Shown: piece after piece, positions 25,285 to 33,513 of the stretch
Layout: every line of letters starts with the position of its first letter
Numbering within the stretch: position 1 is the first letter of the stretch
Made by a program: the position numbers and the translations under genes
Origin: Lachnospiraceae bacterium
GTDB taxonomy: Bacteria; Bacillota; Clostridia; Lachnospirales; Lachnospiraceae
Reading direction: 5' to 3'
DNA length: 64,000 nt
NCBI GenBank assembly: GCA_004556655.1
Contig: SFGF01000015.1
Location: forward strand, 1 to 64,000
Notes under the pieces: generated by a model
Seen by the model: the letters and a program-made list of their open reading frames with translations, nothing else
The model's database searches: none
Told to the model about the DNA's origin: nothing

Positions 25285-25350
25285 ATTTCCTCCGCATGTA
25301 TAAAGATAATATTAAAATTACTTTCTTTAATATTAAAATAGCATAAAGAC

Positions 25351-25378
25351 ATTATATCATTCCGTAGGAAATACTCAA
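25351..25378 (-). promoter_or_regulatory. trkA promoter
   Basis: TTGAGT (25378-25373), 16 bp and TATAAT (25356-25351) on the minus strand, immediately after the his operon ends at 25386. Confidence 0.55.
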
Positions 25379-25385
25379 GTACTTT

Positions 25386-26669
25386 TTATCTTCTTGCCAG
25401 CTCTCTGGTGATATCTTCCCAAGTCACTCCTTTTTCTGCCATAAGTACCATGACATGATATAAGAAATCCGAAATCTCGTATTTGATTTCTTCTTTATCT
25501 GGATTTTTCGCTGCAATCACGATTTCTGTACATTCTTCTCCGACCTTTTTCAGAATTTTGTCAATTCCTTTATCAAACAGATAATTGGTATAGGAACCAT
25601 CCTTCGGATGGGCTTTCCTGTCGAGAATTACATCATAGACATCCTGAAATACCCGAAGCGGATTCGTATCATCGTACGGCTTTTTCACCAGTTCCTGGAA
25701 AAAACAGGTACGATTTCCTGTATGACAGGCGGCACCCACCTGGGAAACTTTTGCAAGTATCGTATCATTGTCACAATCCAGTGTCAGAGATTTTACATAC
25801 TGAACATGTCCGCTTGTCAATCCTTTGGTCCAAAGCTCGTCTCTGCTTCTGCTCCAATAGGTCATCTTACCGGTTTCCAGTGTGGTTTGAAATGCTTCTT
25901 CATTCATATAAGCCAGCATCAGTACCTCATCGGTTTTATAATCCTGAACAATCACAGGTACCATTCCGTCACTGTTCAGTTTAAAGTCGCTCCATGAAAT
26001 TTTACTTTCAAACGTGTTGACCGCAATGCCTTCCTCTTTGCACTCTTTTTTAAAATCCATACGGTCAATTCCCGGATTGCTAATATACTTTCCACTGATA
26101 CCGTCAATCTGATCTTCTGCCATCAGGCAAACAATTTCATCTTTCCCCAATACGTCTGTATGTAAAATAACAGGCAATTCTGTCTCCCGGCGAATCCCTT
26201 CCTGAAGATTTTCCAGACAGAGAATTCCTCCTGCATAAGTATCGATCAGTTCCTTATGATTAAGATATTCTGACAACATAAAAATACTGACGAGAATTCT
26301 TTCTTTACCAAATTTTTTGGATACTTCCTCAAGAATCTTCACATTACTTTCTTTTGAAAAATTCAAGACTGCTTTTTCACATCCGGCATAGATTAGTTTT
26401 TTCACATCTTCCATCCGCTTAACATTGCCTGCACCGATCACAGGGATTTCAGCTGCCTGTACTATTTTCTTTATCCATCCGATGGCTTCTTCATGTTCTG
26501 TATCATTGGATGAAAAATCAAACACCAACAGCTCATCCGCACCGGTATTACCATATTCTTTTGCCAGACGTACCAAATCCCCCTCTTCAAATATCTCATT
26601 TTGTCCGAAACCGGATACTGCCTGCCCTTTTTTCATATACAGACAGGGTATCATTGTTTTATAATCCAT
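25386..26669 (-). CDS. hisIE: HisIE bifunctional enzyme with degenerate HisF-like N-terminal domain
   Basis: 427-residue, three-part protein. Residues 1-220 form a HisF-like TIM-barrel half-match beginning [15 protein letters not shown]. Residues 224-325 are HisI, phosphoribosyl-AMP cyclohydrolase, with the zinc/metal motifs LDCDND and [10 protein letters not shown]. Residues 330-427 are HisE, phosphoribosyl-ATP pyrophosphatase ([13 protein letters not shown]). The HisF-like part has Tyr at position 11 and Phe at 130, exactly where HisF has its catalytic Asp11 and Asp130. It therefore cannot do the cyclase reaction and may be structural or regulatory. Last gene of the his operon, 14 bp after hisB. 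Confidence 0.92.
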   Translation of the reverse strand: MDYKTMIPCLYMKKGQAVSGFGQNEIFEEGDLVRLAKEYGNTGADELLVFDFSSNDTEHEEAIGWIKKIVQAAEIPVIGAGNVKRMEDVKKLIYAGCEKAVLNFSKESNVKILEEVSKKFGKERILVSIFMLSEYLNHKELIDTYAGGILCLENLQEGIRRETELPVILHTDVLGKDEIVCLMAEDQIDGISGKYISNPGIDRMDFKKECKEEGIAVNTFESKISWSDFKLNSDGMVPVIVQDYKTDEVLMLAYMNEEAFQTTLETGKMTYWSRSRDELWTKGLTSGHVQYVKSLTLDCDNDTILAKVSQVGAACHTGNRTCFFQELVKKPYDDTNPLRVFQDVYDVILDRKAHPKDGSYTNYLFDKGIDKILKKVGEECTEIVIAAKNPDKEEIKYEISDFLYHVMVLMAEKGVTWEDITRELARR

Positions 26670-26683
26670 GATTTTCCTCTTTC

Positions 26684-27301
26684 CTACAGGCTGCCCTTGG
26701 TAGACAGAACACCTTTTACTCTTTGATCTGATTGTGTAGCTTCATCCAACGCCTTTGCAAATGCTTTAAACATAGCTTCCATAATATGATGGTTATTGAC
26801 CCCATCCAGAACTTTGATATGCAGATTCATACCAGCCGCATAACTTACCGCATAGAAAAATTCTCTTGCCATCTCGGTATCCATATCTCCTACCTTCGGA
26901 ACCGTAAATGCAGCATCAAAATTCAGATACGGACGTCCGGATAAATCTACGGCACAAAGCACCAGCGTTTCATCCATCGGAAGAATCATGCTTCCAAACC
27001 GACGGATTCCCGCTTTATCACCGATTGCTTCTTTAATTGCTGTTCCCAGAACGATCCCTGTATCTTCTATAGTATGATGACTGTCCACTTCCAGATCCCC
27101 CTGAACCTTGACATCCAGTTCAAAAAATCCATGACGGGCAAAGCCATCAAGCATGTGATCAAAAAAACCAATACCGGTATTTAAATCGGATTTTCCCTGA
27201 CCGTCGATGTCCAGCGTCATTGTAATTTTTGTCTCTTTTGTATTTCTCTGTACCATTACGCAGCGCTCAGCACCTGTTTCATTTACTTTTTTGATTTCCA
27301 T
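26684..27301 (-). CDS. hisB: Imidazoleglycerol-phosphate dehydratase HisB
   Basis: Manganese enzyme of histidine synthesis, 205 residues, monofunctional (no phosphatase domain). The two His-rich metal motifs [10 protein letters not shown] and [12 protein letters not shown] and [13 protein letters not shown] are present. The start at 27301 follows GAGGAGGAAAAATAAG; a longer frame to 27343 lies within hisD. Confidence 0.96.
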   Translation of the reverse strand: MEIKKVNETGAERCVMVQRNTKETKITMTLDIDGQGKSDLNTGIGFFDHMLDGFARHGFFELDVKVQGDLEVDSHHTIEDTGIVLGTAIKEAIGDKAGIRRFGSMILPMDETLVLCAVDLSGRPYLNFDAAFTVPKVGDMDTEMAREFFYAVSYAAGMNLHIKVLDGVNNHHIMEAMFKAFAKALDEATQSDQRVKGVLSTKGSL

Positions 27302-27302
27302 C

Positions 27303-28601
27303 TTATTTTTCCTCCTCAAAACGAACTGCAATCGAATTTGCATGGGCTGTCAGCTGTTCCGACTTTGCAAATTGCTCAATATCTTTATGAACCGGCTCCA
27401 GTGCTTCTCTTGAATAATAAATAATACTTGATTTTTTTACAAAATCATCCACAGACAGCGGTGAGAAAAATTTTGCTGTTCCATTGGTCGGAAGAATATG
27501 ATTCGGTCCCGCAAAATAATCACCAAGAGGCTCACAACTGTATTCTCCAATGAAAATCGCACCTGCATTTCTGATCTTTGTCATCACCTCAAATGGATTC
27601 TTGGTCACAATTTCCAGATGTTCCGATGCTATCTCATTTGCGGTATCAATAGCTTCCTGCATATCATCTGCCACAAGAATATAGCCAAAGTTATCCAAGG
27701 ATTTTTGTATGATTGCTTTTCGCTCCAGCACTTCAACAAAACCATCTACTTCTTTGCTCACCTTCTGTGCAAGTTCCATACTGGTAGTGATCAAAATCGC
27801 AGATGCCAACTCATCATGCTCAGCCTGTGACAGAAGATCAGCCGCCACATAACGAGGATTTGCAGTTTCATCTGCAAGTACTAGAATTTCACTGGGACCG
27901 GCAACAGAATCAATGCTTACATGGCCATAAACAGCTTTTTTTGCCAAAGCCACATAGATATTACCCGGTCCTACGATCTTATCAACTTTCGGAATACTTT
28001 CCGTACCAAACGCCAGAGCCGCAATCGCCTGTGCACCACCAACTTTGTAGACTTCGTCGGCACCAGCTTCATTTGCAGCTACCAGAACAGTGGGATTTAC
28101 CTTACCCTGCGCATTACATGGGGTAGTCATAATGATTTTATCAACTCCCGCCACTTTCGCCGGCATGATATTCATAAGCACAGAAGATGGATATACCGCT
28201 TTTCCTCCCGGTACATATACTCCAACTTTCGCGAGTGGAGTGATCTTCTGTCCCAGCAAAGTACCCTGCTGAGTACTTTTGAACCAGCTGTTTTGTTTTT
28301 GAAGTTCGTGGTAACTTTTAATATTAACAAGTGCTTTTCGGATCACATCCAAAAGTGCAGGATCAATTTGGTCGTATGCCTCCCTGATCTCTTCCTCCGT
28401 CACACGAATATTGGAAGCATCGATATCAGCTTTGTCAAATTTTCTGGTATAATCAAAAACCGCCTCATCTTTTTTCTCTTTTACCTGTGCGATAATATCC
28501 TGTACCCGACTTTCGTATTCTCCATACTGGCTCGGGCTCCTTTTCAGCATATTCTCAAGTATATTTTTTGTAGTCTCTTTTGTCAGTTTTACAATACGCA
28601 T
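27303..28601 (-). CDS. hisD: Histidinol dehydrogenase HisD
   Basis: NAD- and zinc-dependent enzyme that oxidises histidinol to histidine in two steps, 432 residues. VGVYVPGGKAVYPSS, VAGPSEILVLAD, AQAEHDE-type LLSQAEHDELASA and NHILPTNGTA are typical. The ATG at 28601 lies 3 bp after the hisG stop, with AAGGAGG inside the hisG end, so translation is coupled. Confidence 0.97.
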   Translation of the reverse strand: MRIVKLTKETTKNILENMLKRSPSQYGEYESRVQDIIAQVKEKKDEAVFDYTRKFDKADIDASNIRVTEEEIREAYDQIDPALLDVIRKALVNIKSYHELQKQNSWFKSTQQGTLLGQKITPLAKVGVYVPGGKAVYPSSVLMNIMPAKVAGVDKIIMTTPCNAQGKVNPTVLVAANEAGADEVYKVGGAQAIAALAFGTESIPKVDKIVGPGNIYVALAKKAVYGHVSIDSVAGPSEILVLADETANPRYVAADLLSQAEHDELASAILITTSMELAQKVSKEVDGFVEVLERKAIIQKSLDNFGYILVADDMQEAIDTANEIASEHLEIVTKNPFEVMTKIRNAGAIFIGEYSCEPLGDYFAGPNHILPTNGTAKFFSPLSVDDFVKKSSIIYYSREALEPVHKDIEQFAKSEQLTAHANSIAVRFEEEK

Positions 28602-28604
28602 CTG

Positions 28605-29249
28605 TCATGCCTCCTTGATGACTTTTTTGAGTTTCTGAATAAGTTCGGAAATCCGTTCACTTTCCATCTTCATACTGACCTGATTCACAACCATACGTGC
28701 AGAGAGAGGACACACTTCTTCCAGAATACTAAGTCCATTCTCTCTGAGTGTAGAACCGGTCTCCACAATATCACAGATCACTTCGGAAAGTCCTACAATC
28801 GGTGCCAGCTCGATGGATCCGTTAAGTTTAATGATTTCTACCGTCTGGTGCTTTTTATTATAAAAATAATCCTTTGCAATATTGGGGTATTTGGTGGCTA
28901 CACGGATCAGCTGATTGTTTTCCAGAAGTGGCTTTGCACTCTCCGGTCCACAGACACACATTCTGCATTTGCCAAATCCCAGATCCATTACTTCGTACAG
29001 TTTTCTTCCTTCTTCCAGAATCGTATCTCTTCCCACCACACCGATATCAGCAGCACCATATTCCACGTAAGTAGGAACATCCGGTCCTTTTGCCAGAAAG
29101 AATCTTAATTTTAATTCCTCATTTACAAATATCAATTTTCTTGTATTCTTATCCTTCATCTCCTCACAGGTAATGCCGACTGCCTCCAGCATTTCCAGAG
29201 TTTTATTGGCCAGTCTTCCTTTTGTGAGTGCAATCGTCAGATATCTCAT
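28605..29249 (-). CDS. hisG: ATP phosphoribosyltransferase HisG, short form
   Basis: Catalyses the first step of histidine synthesis. It is 214 residues, so it lacks the C-terminal regulatory domain of long HisG and needs HisZ, which is encoded just upstream. LTIALTKGRLA, DIGVVGRDTI and DIVETGSTLRENGL (the PRPP loop) are visible. Feedback inhibition by histidine would act through HisZ. Confidence 0.96.
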   Translation of the reverse strand: MRYLTIALTKGRLANKTLEMLEAVGITCEEMKDKNTRKLIFVNEELKLRFFLAKGPDVPTYVEYGAADIGVVGRDTILEEGRKLYEVMDLGFGKCRMCVCGPESAKPLLENNQLIRVATKYPNIAKDYFYNKKHQTVEIIKLNGSIELAPIVGLSEVICDIVETGSTLRENGLSILEEVCPLSARMVVNQVSMKMESERISELIQKLKKVIKEA

Positions 29250-29261
29250 ATCCGTTCCTCC

Positions 29262-30515
29262 TTACTGAAAACTTTTCAGATTCGTAATCATAACTTCATC
29301 TGTAAAAAGATTGATCACCCGGATCTCATCTTCTGTTACAGGATACACCAGATCACCAAACTGATGGTATTTTCCGTAAGAAATATAATCTTCCGGAGTT
29401 TTTCCTTCTTCCATACGCATACACTGGGTATCCATCTGGTGATTTCTATGCTCCATCGCCATATGGATTGCCATCTCTCTGCTGCTTTCCTGATATATAA
29501 TAAGAGTTTTCCCTTTCATGACAGGAACTTCAATATTCTGCCTTTCCAGGGCACTCATCACCTGCTCCATTACAAGACCGAAACCAATGGCAGGTGCAGG
29601 ATTGCCAAAATGCTCCAGAAGGCGATTGTAACGACCTCCTTTTACCAATGGCTCTCCGGTTCCATAGGTATAACCCTGGAAAATAATACCGGTATAGTAT
29701 CTATATTTGCTCAGCATACCAAGATCAAAGGTTATGTATTTTTCACATCCATACTGCTGCAGCACCTTATAAATCTCTTCCAGGCGGTCAATTGCTTTCA
29801 ATGCACCCGGATTATTCGTCAATGTTCTTGCTTTCTCAAGCACATCCAAAGAACCAAACAGCTGAGGAAGTGCTGCAAATACATTCGTAAGCTCTACCGA
29901 AAGATTCTGTCGTTCCAGAAGCTCTTCCACACCAAAATAGTTTTTATTTGAGATCAGCTGGCGAAGTTCCAGCACAGTATCTTCAGACATTCCGGCTTCA
30001 TCAATAAGAGACTTAAAAAAGTCCACCTGACCCACACTAATCTGAAATTCCGTTAAGCCTGTCTCTTTTAAAAGCTGAACCATCAGCGCTATAATCTCAC
30101 CGTCTGCATCCACAGAAGCGTCTCCCAGAAGTTCCACACCCATCTGTGTGGATTCTTTCAGACGTCCCTGATAACTGGAATTATTTACAAAGGTGTTACC
30201 TCTATAGCAAAGACGCAGTGGAAAATCCTGTTTCTGAAAATGCATCGATGCGGCTCTTGCAATGGAGGGAGTAAAATCCGGCCGCAGCACCAGCGTATTT
30301 CCCTCCCGATCAAAGAATTTATAAAGCTCTCTCGAAGGGGTGGTACCTACCTGTTTACTGAACACATCAAAATATTCAAATGTAGGTGTTTCTATGTCCT
30401 GATATCCATACGCATGAAATACTTTCTGCAGTTTCTCCTGCAAATACAGTTTTTTCTCGCATTCTGTTCCGTATACGTCTCTGACTCCCTCAGGAGTGTG
30501 AAATAGCTGTTTCAT
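29262..30515 (-). CDS. hisZ: ATP phosphoribosyltransferase regulatory subunit HisZ
   Basis: Histidyl-tRNA-synthetase-like paralogue of 417 residues without a tRNA role. It activates short HisG and gives histidine feedback. TPEGVRDVYGTE at the N-terminus and LVKGGRYNRLLEHFG are recognisable class-II synthetase relics. The absence of the usual anticodon-binding C-terminus, and the position directly before hisG, separate it from HisS. First gene of hisZGDB-IE. Confidence 0.92.
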   Translation of the reverse strand: MKQLFHTPEGVRDVYGTECEKKLYLQEKLQKVFHAYGYQDIETPTFEYFDVFSKQVGTTPSRELYKFFDREGNTLVLRPDFTPSIARAASMHFQKQDFPLRLCYRGNTFVNNSSYQGRLKESTQMGVELLGDASVDADGEIIALMVQLLKETGLTEFQISVGQVDFFKSLIDEAGMSEDTVLELRQLISNKNYFGVEELLERQNLSVELTNVFAALPQLFGSLDVLEKARTLTNNPGALKAIDRLEEIYKVLQQYGCEKYITFDLGMLSKYRYYTGIIFQGYTYGTGEPLVKGGRYNRLLEHFGNPAPAIGFGLVMEQVMSALERQNIEVPVMKGKTLIIYQESSREMAIHMAMEHRNHQMDTQCMRMEEGKTPEDYISYGKYHQFGDLVYPVTEDEIRVINLFTDEVMITNLKSFQ

Positions 30516-30583
30516 GTCTTATCCTCTTATCTATTATAATTTTACACTTTAATCTGCTAATGTGCTACCATATGAACATAGGT

Positions 30584-30612
30584 ATTATACTTGTCTGATA
30601 TAAAAATGTCAA
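30584..30612 (-). promoter_or_regulatory. Histidine operon promoter, overlapping the recU stop
   Basis: TTGACA (30612-30607), a 17-bp spacer and TATAAT (30589-30584) on the minus strand form a perfect consensus. The -35 overlaps the recU stop codon. I saw no T-box or attenuator in the roughly 60-nt leader. Confidence 0.85.
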
Positions 30613-31142
30613 TTCCTCTCTTCCAAATCCTTTCGGATTCCCTCCAGATAGGGTACAAGAATTCCTGAATGATGGGGAAGAAAATATGCAGGATCCAGCT
30701 CCTCATATCGAAAACGTTTTAATCCCCCATTATTTTTTCTCTGCCAAAATTTCATGAGCTGCCTGAGGGACAAGTAGTAAAACTCATTTCTTCCGGAAAA
30801 AAATAGGATTAAAAATGCAATTCCCTCCTGCTTTTCAAATTCTGTCATGAACTGTATCTGATGTTCATGTACATTTGCAAGAGGGAATACATCTTCCTTA
30901 CATTCTTTTGCGTCAAAACATACCGGTATCCCCTGAACCGCGCCAATATAATCCACCGTACTTTTCTGCTCGAAGTAAGCCAGTGTGATATGCCTGGTTT
31001 CTTTGGAAATCTTTACAGGTGTGATCGGCGTCGGTATTTTCTGAATCAGGGCCAACCCCTTTTCCCGGTACTGCTCGTTACTTCGATTGATCAATTCTTC
31101 CAGTGTGGACCCTCTCAGTCCACGGGAATTCCATGTTGCCAT
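30609..31142 (-). CDS. recU: RecU-type Holliday junction resolvase
   Basis: Structure-specific endonuclease resolving recombination junctions in Firmicutes, 177 residues. NSRGLRGSTLEELINRSN matches the RecU N-terminus. STVDYIGAVQGIPVCFDAKE contains the acidic active-site cluster, and FPLANVHEHQI follows. The usual pbp1a partner is not adjacent here. The ATG has GGCGGAGGAATACGT. Confidence 0.88.
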   Translation of the reverse strand: MATWNSRGLRGSTLEELINRSNEQYREKGLALIQKIPTPITPVKISKETRHITLAYFEQKSTVDYIGAVQGIPVCFDAKECKEDVFPLANVHEHQIQFMTEFEKQEGIAFLILFFSGRNEFYYLSLRQLMKFWQRKNNGGLKRFRYEELDPAYFLPHHSGILVPYLEGIRKDLEERN

Positions 31143-31156
31143 ACGTATTCCTCCGC

Positions 31157-31723
31157 CTATTCTATCATTCCGATAGAATCAAAAGGATAATACCGGACAG
31201 CTGCTTTCGCCAGTATCTTATCTCTTGCCACATACGGATGTTCCCATAGTCTGGAGTCTTTAGAATAATTTCTGTTATCACCCAGCATAAAATAGTATCC
31301 TTCAGGAACATAATAAGGTCCGAAATCTCCTACCGGAGTCTCTCTCAGATAATCTTCCTCCAGTGGTTCTTCTGAGTCATTGATATAAACCATGCCGTCA
31401 CGAATCTCCACTTTTTCTCCGGGAAGACCAATCACCCGTTTAATAAACAGTTCCTTTTCATTGTCCGGATACTTAAATATTACAATATCCCCCCGCTCGG
31501 GATCACCAAATGTATAAGTAAGTCGATTTCCAAAGATCCTGTCTCCGGTCATTATTGTATTTTCCATAGATGCAGAGGGGATCACCGCATTGATCATTAC
31601 AAAATGCTTGATAACAAATACGACAACAAGGACAACTGCGACCAGTACAACATCTTCGATCAACTCATTCATCAACTTCTTTTTCTTATCCTGCCCGGTT
31701 TCCTTTTCTTTCTTTTTCTCCAT
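31157..31723 (-). CDS. lepB: Signal peptidase I
   Basis: Membrane serine protease removing Sec/Tat signal peptides, 188 residues. One N-terminal transmembrane helix (about 22-42) follows a lysine-rich cytosolic start. Catalytic Ser52 (PSASMENT) and Lys95 (FIKRVIGLPGE), with the GDNRNYSKDSR box near residue 147. It lies 15 bp after the RluA-type synthase and 14 bp before recU. Confidence 0.95.
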   Translation of the reverse strand: MEKKKEKETGQDKKKKLMNELIEDVVLVAVVLVVVFVIKHFVMINAVIPSASMENTIMTGDRIFGNRLTYTFGDPERGDIVIFKYPDNEKELFIKRVIGLPGEKVEIRDGMVYINDSEEPLEEDYLRETPVGDFGPYYVPEGYYFMLGDNRNYSKDSRLWEHPYVARDKILAKAAVRYYPFDSIGMIE

Positions 31724-31738
31724 ATTCTGCCTTCTTTC

Positions 31739-32743
31739 TTAATGCCTGATACAATCAATATCACAGCCAGCTTTATTCAATACTTTTTCAAGATCCTGCG
31801 GTAAAGGAGCACAGATCATTTTCTTTGACAATGCTTCCCCCACCCCATCAAAATCCGGAAATTCCATCTGCCATGCATGAAGAAACTGACGGTTCAATCC
31901 GGCATTTTTTTTCAATTCCCGATTCCAACTCTTCTCACCATACTTAGGATCTCCTGCAAGCGGATATCCCAGACTGGCCAAATGGCTTCTAATCTGATGA
32001 GATTTACCCGTGATCAGTTCTACTTTCAGCAATGTTTCGGTCTTATTACCCCATAATGGTTCATAGGATGTTTCAATCATAGCAGCATCTTTTTCCGGTT
32101 GTTCCAACACTTTAACCTGATTACTGCGTGAATCTTTTTTCAGGTATGCTTTGCAGTGTTTCTTTTCTGTGATTTTTCCGCGAACCAGGCAAAGATAATA
32201 TTTCTTTATTGATCTTTCTTTCAGTACCCGGGAAAAAAACTGCAGACCGGATAAGGATTTACCGGCCAAGATCAGACCACTGGTATTTCTGTCCAGTCGA
32301 TTACACACAGAAGGATGAAAGGTTTCCAGTTCCCTGGCTGTAATCTGTCCGCTGGATAGCAAATAACCGATCAGATATTCTACCATAGAGATATCCTGAT
32401 CGGATGATTTCTGTGAAAGGATCCCCGCTGGTTTATTAATTATCATAAAATCAGAATCTTCATACAATATATCCAGCGGAAAAATGGGATATGTCTGTTC
32501 ATTTCCTGAATCAGTGCAGGTGACACCTCTGAACTTTTCTATGGTATCCTCTGCAAGATACAGGGTAATAGTATCCCCTTCCTTAAGCATTTCTTTTCCC
32601 TCTGCTTTTTTATCATTCAGAAGAATATTCTTTTTTCTCAACATTTTATACAGAAAACCCGAACCGGCTTCTTTGAAATATTTTTTCAAATATTTATCCA
32701 TCCGCTGTCCGGCTTCATTTTTTTCAATAATTATTTTTCTCAT
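31739..32743 (-). CDS. RluA family pseudouridine synthase
   Basis: rRNA/tRNA uridine-to-pseudouridine isomerase, 334 residues. An S4-like RNA-binding N-terminus covers about 10-62. The catalytic domain has Asp151 in NRLDRNTSGLIL. KSHQIRSHLASLGYPLAGDPKYG is the family's closing motif, cited here by its core KSHQIRSHLA. The exact target uridine cannot be told. The start at 32743 has only a weak site. Confidence 0.92.
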   Translation of the reverse strand: MRKIIIEKNEAGQRMDKYLKKYFKEAGSGFLYKMLRKKNILLNDKKAEGKEMLKEGDTITLYLAEDTIEKFRGVTCTDSGNEQTYPIFPLDILYEDSDFMIINKPAGILSQKSSDQDISMVEYLIGYLLSSGQITARELETFHPSVCNRLDRNTSGLILAGKSLSGLQFFSRVLKERSIKKYYLCLVRGKITEKKHCKAYLKKDSRSNQVKVLEQPEKDAAMIETSYEPLWGNKTETLLKVELITGKSHQIRSHLASLGYPLAGDPKYGEKSWNRELKKNAGLNRQFLHAWQMEFPDFDGVGEALSKKMICAPLPQDLEKVLNKAGCDIDCIRH

Positions 32744-32790
32744 ATAATACCCGCTTTTTCCTGTACAGCTAAATCTACATCAACGATTTG

Positions 32791-33408
32791 CTACAGGGAA
32801 ACTGCCAGAATGATATGTTTGATCATTTCTTCTCTGCTAAGATCCGGATATCTCTCATCCGGTTGAAAAACAATATCTTTCACCAATTCTTCTTTGTGAG
32901 CATTCAGATAATCCAGTCGTTCCAGATACGGTTTCAGATCCGTCAGTACTTTAACATCCACTTTATAACCGTTCTGCTTCAAAATCTTTTTTACATGCTG
33001 TTCCACAAACTGGGGAGAACCCTCAATTCTTGATGAATATCCGACCACTTTGTTGCCGCAGATGGCAAAACTCTCTACAAATGTACTTTTTTCATACGTA
33101 GTAAGATACATCTCATAGGACATCACAAGATCCTTGGCATGTTTCTTTATCTGACTGTAACTATTTGTATCCATAGATTTCTGCATAAACATCACAATAA
33201 ACTCTACCAATGATTTACAGGCCGGAAGACATCCTACCATAGCAATGACCGTAATAATATTTTTATTGGTACCCGTAATGAGATACGCCCCTGTAAATGC
33301 AGCAAGCGGAATCGCAAACAGAAGTACCGTCATCAAAAATCTGCGGATTTTTTCATGATGGATATATCCAAAATCACCTTTTTTTATTTTCTTTTTCGTA
33401 TTTTTCAT
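32791..33408 (-). CDS. Conserved membrane protein of unknown function
   Basis: Unrecognised 205-residue protein. A lysine-rich N-terminus (about 1-22) is followed by two hydrophobic helices (about 24-45 and 50-73, the latter with GCLPACKSLVEF). A soluble cytosolic-looking domain (about 80-205) contains a nuclease-like alternation, ICGNKVVGYSSRIEGS, and FVEQHVKKILKQNGYKVDVK. The basic N-terminus predicts both ends inside the cell. It has its own promoter and lies between YgiQ and the RluA-type synthase. I cannot assign a role. Confidence 0.7.
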   Translation of the reverse strand: MKNTKKKIKKGDFGYIHHEKIRRFLMTVLLFAIPLAAFTGAYLITGTNKNIITVIAMVGCLPACKSLVEFIVMFMQKSMDTNSYSQIKKHAKDLVMSYEMYLTTYEKSTFVESFAICGNKVVGYSSRIEGSPQFVEQHVKKILKQNGYKVDVKVLTDLKPYLERLDYLNAHKEELVKDIVFQPDERYPDLSREEMIKHIILAVSL

Positions 33409-33457
33409 TTTTTCCTTCTTTCCAGGAATGAACTATTCCTTACTTTCCATGCAAGTC

Positions 33458-33486
33458 ATTCTATCAAATTCTCATGAAATAACCAA
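33458..33486 (-). promoter_or_regulatory. Promoter of the unknown membrane protein gene
   Basis: TTGGTT (33486-33481), 17 bp and TAGAAT (33463-33458) on the minus strand, 50 bp before the ATG. Confidence 0.45.
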
Positions 33487-33513
33487 GTAATTTGCACAGA
33501 TTTTCGAAAAAAT

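Noticed and set aside
27921..29108. 395-codon plus-strand open frame opposite hisD/hisG
   Set aside because: Its composition (Phe/Ser/Cys/His-rich) and position are those of an antisense shadow of two clearly real genes.
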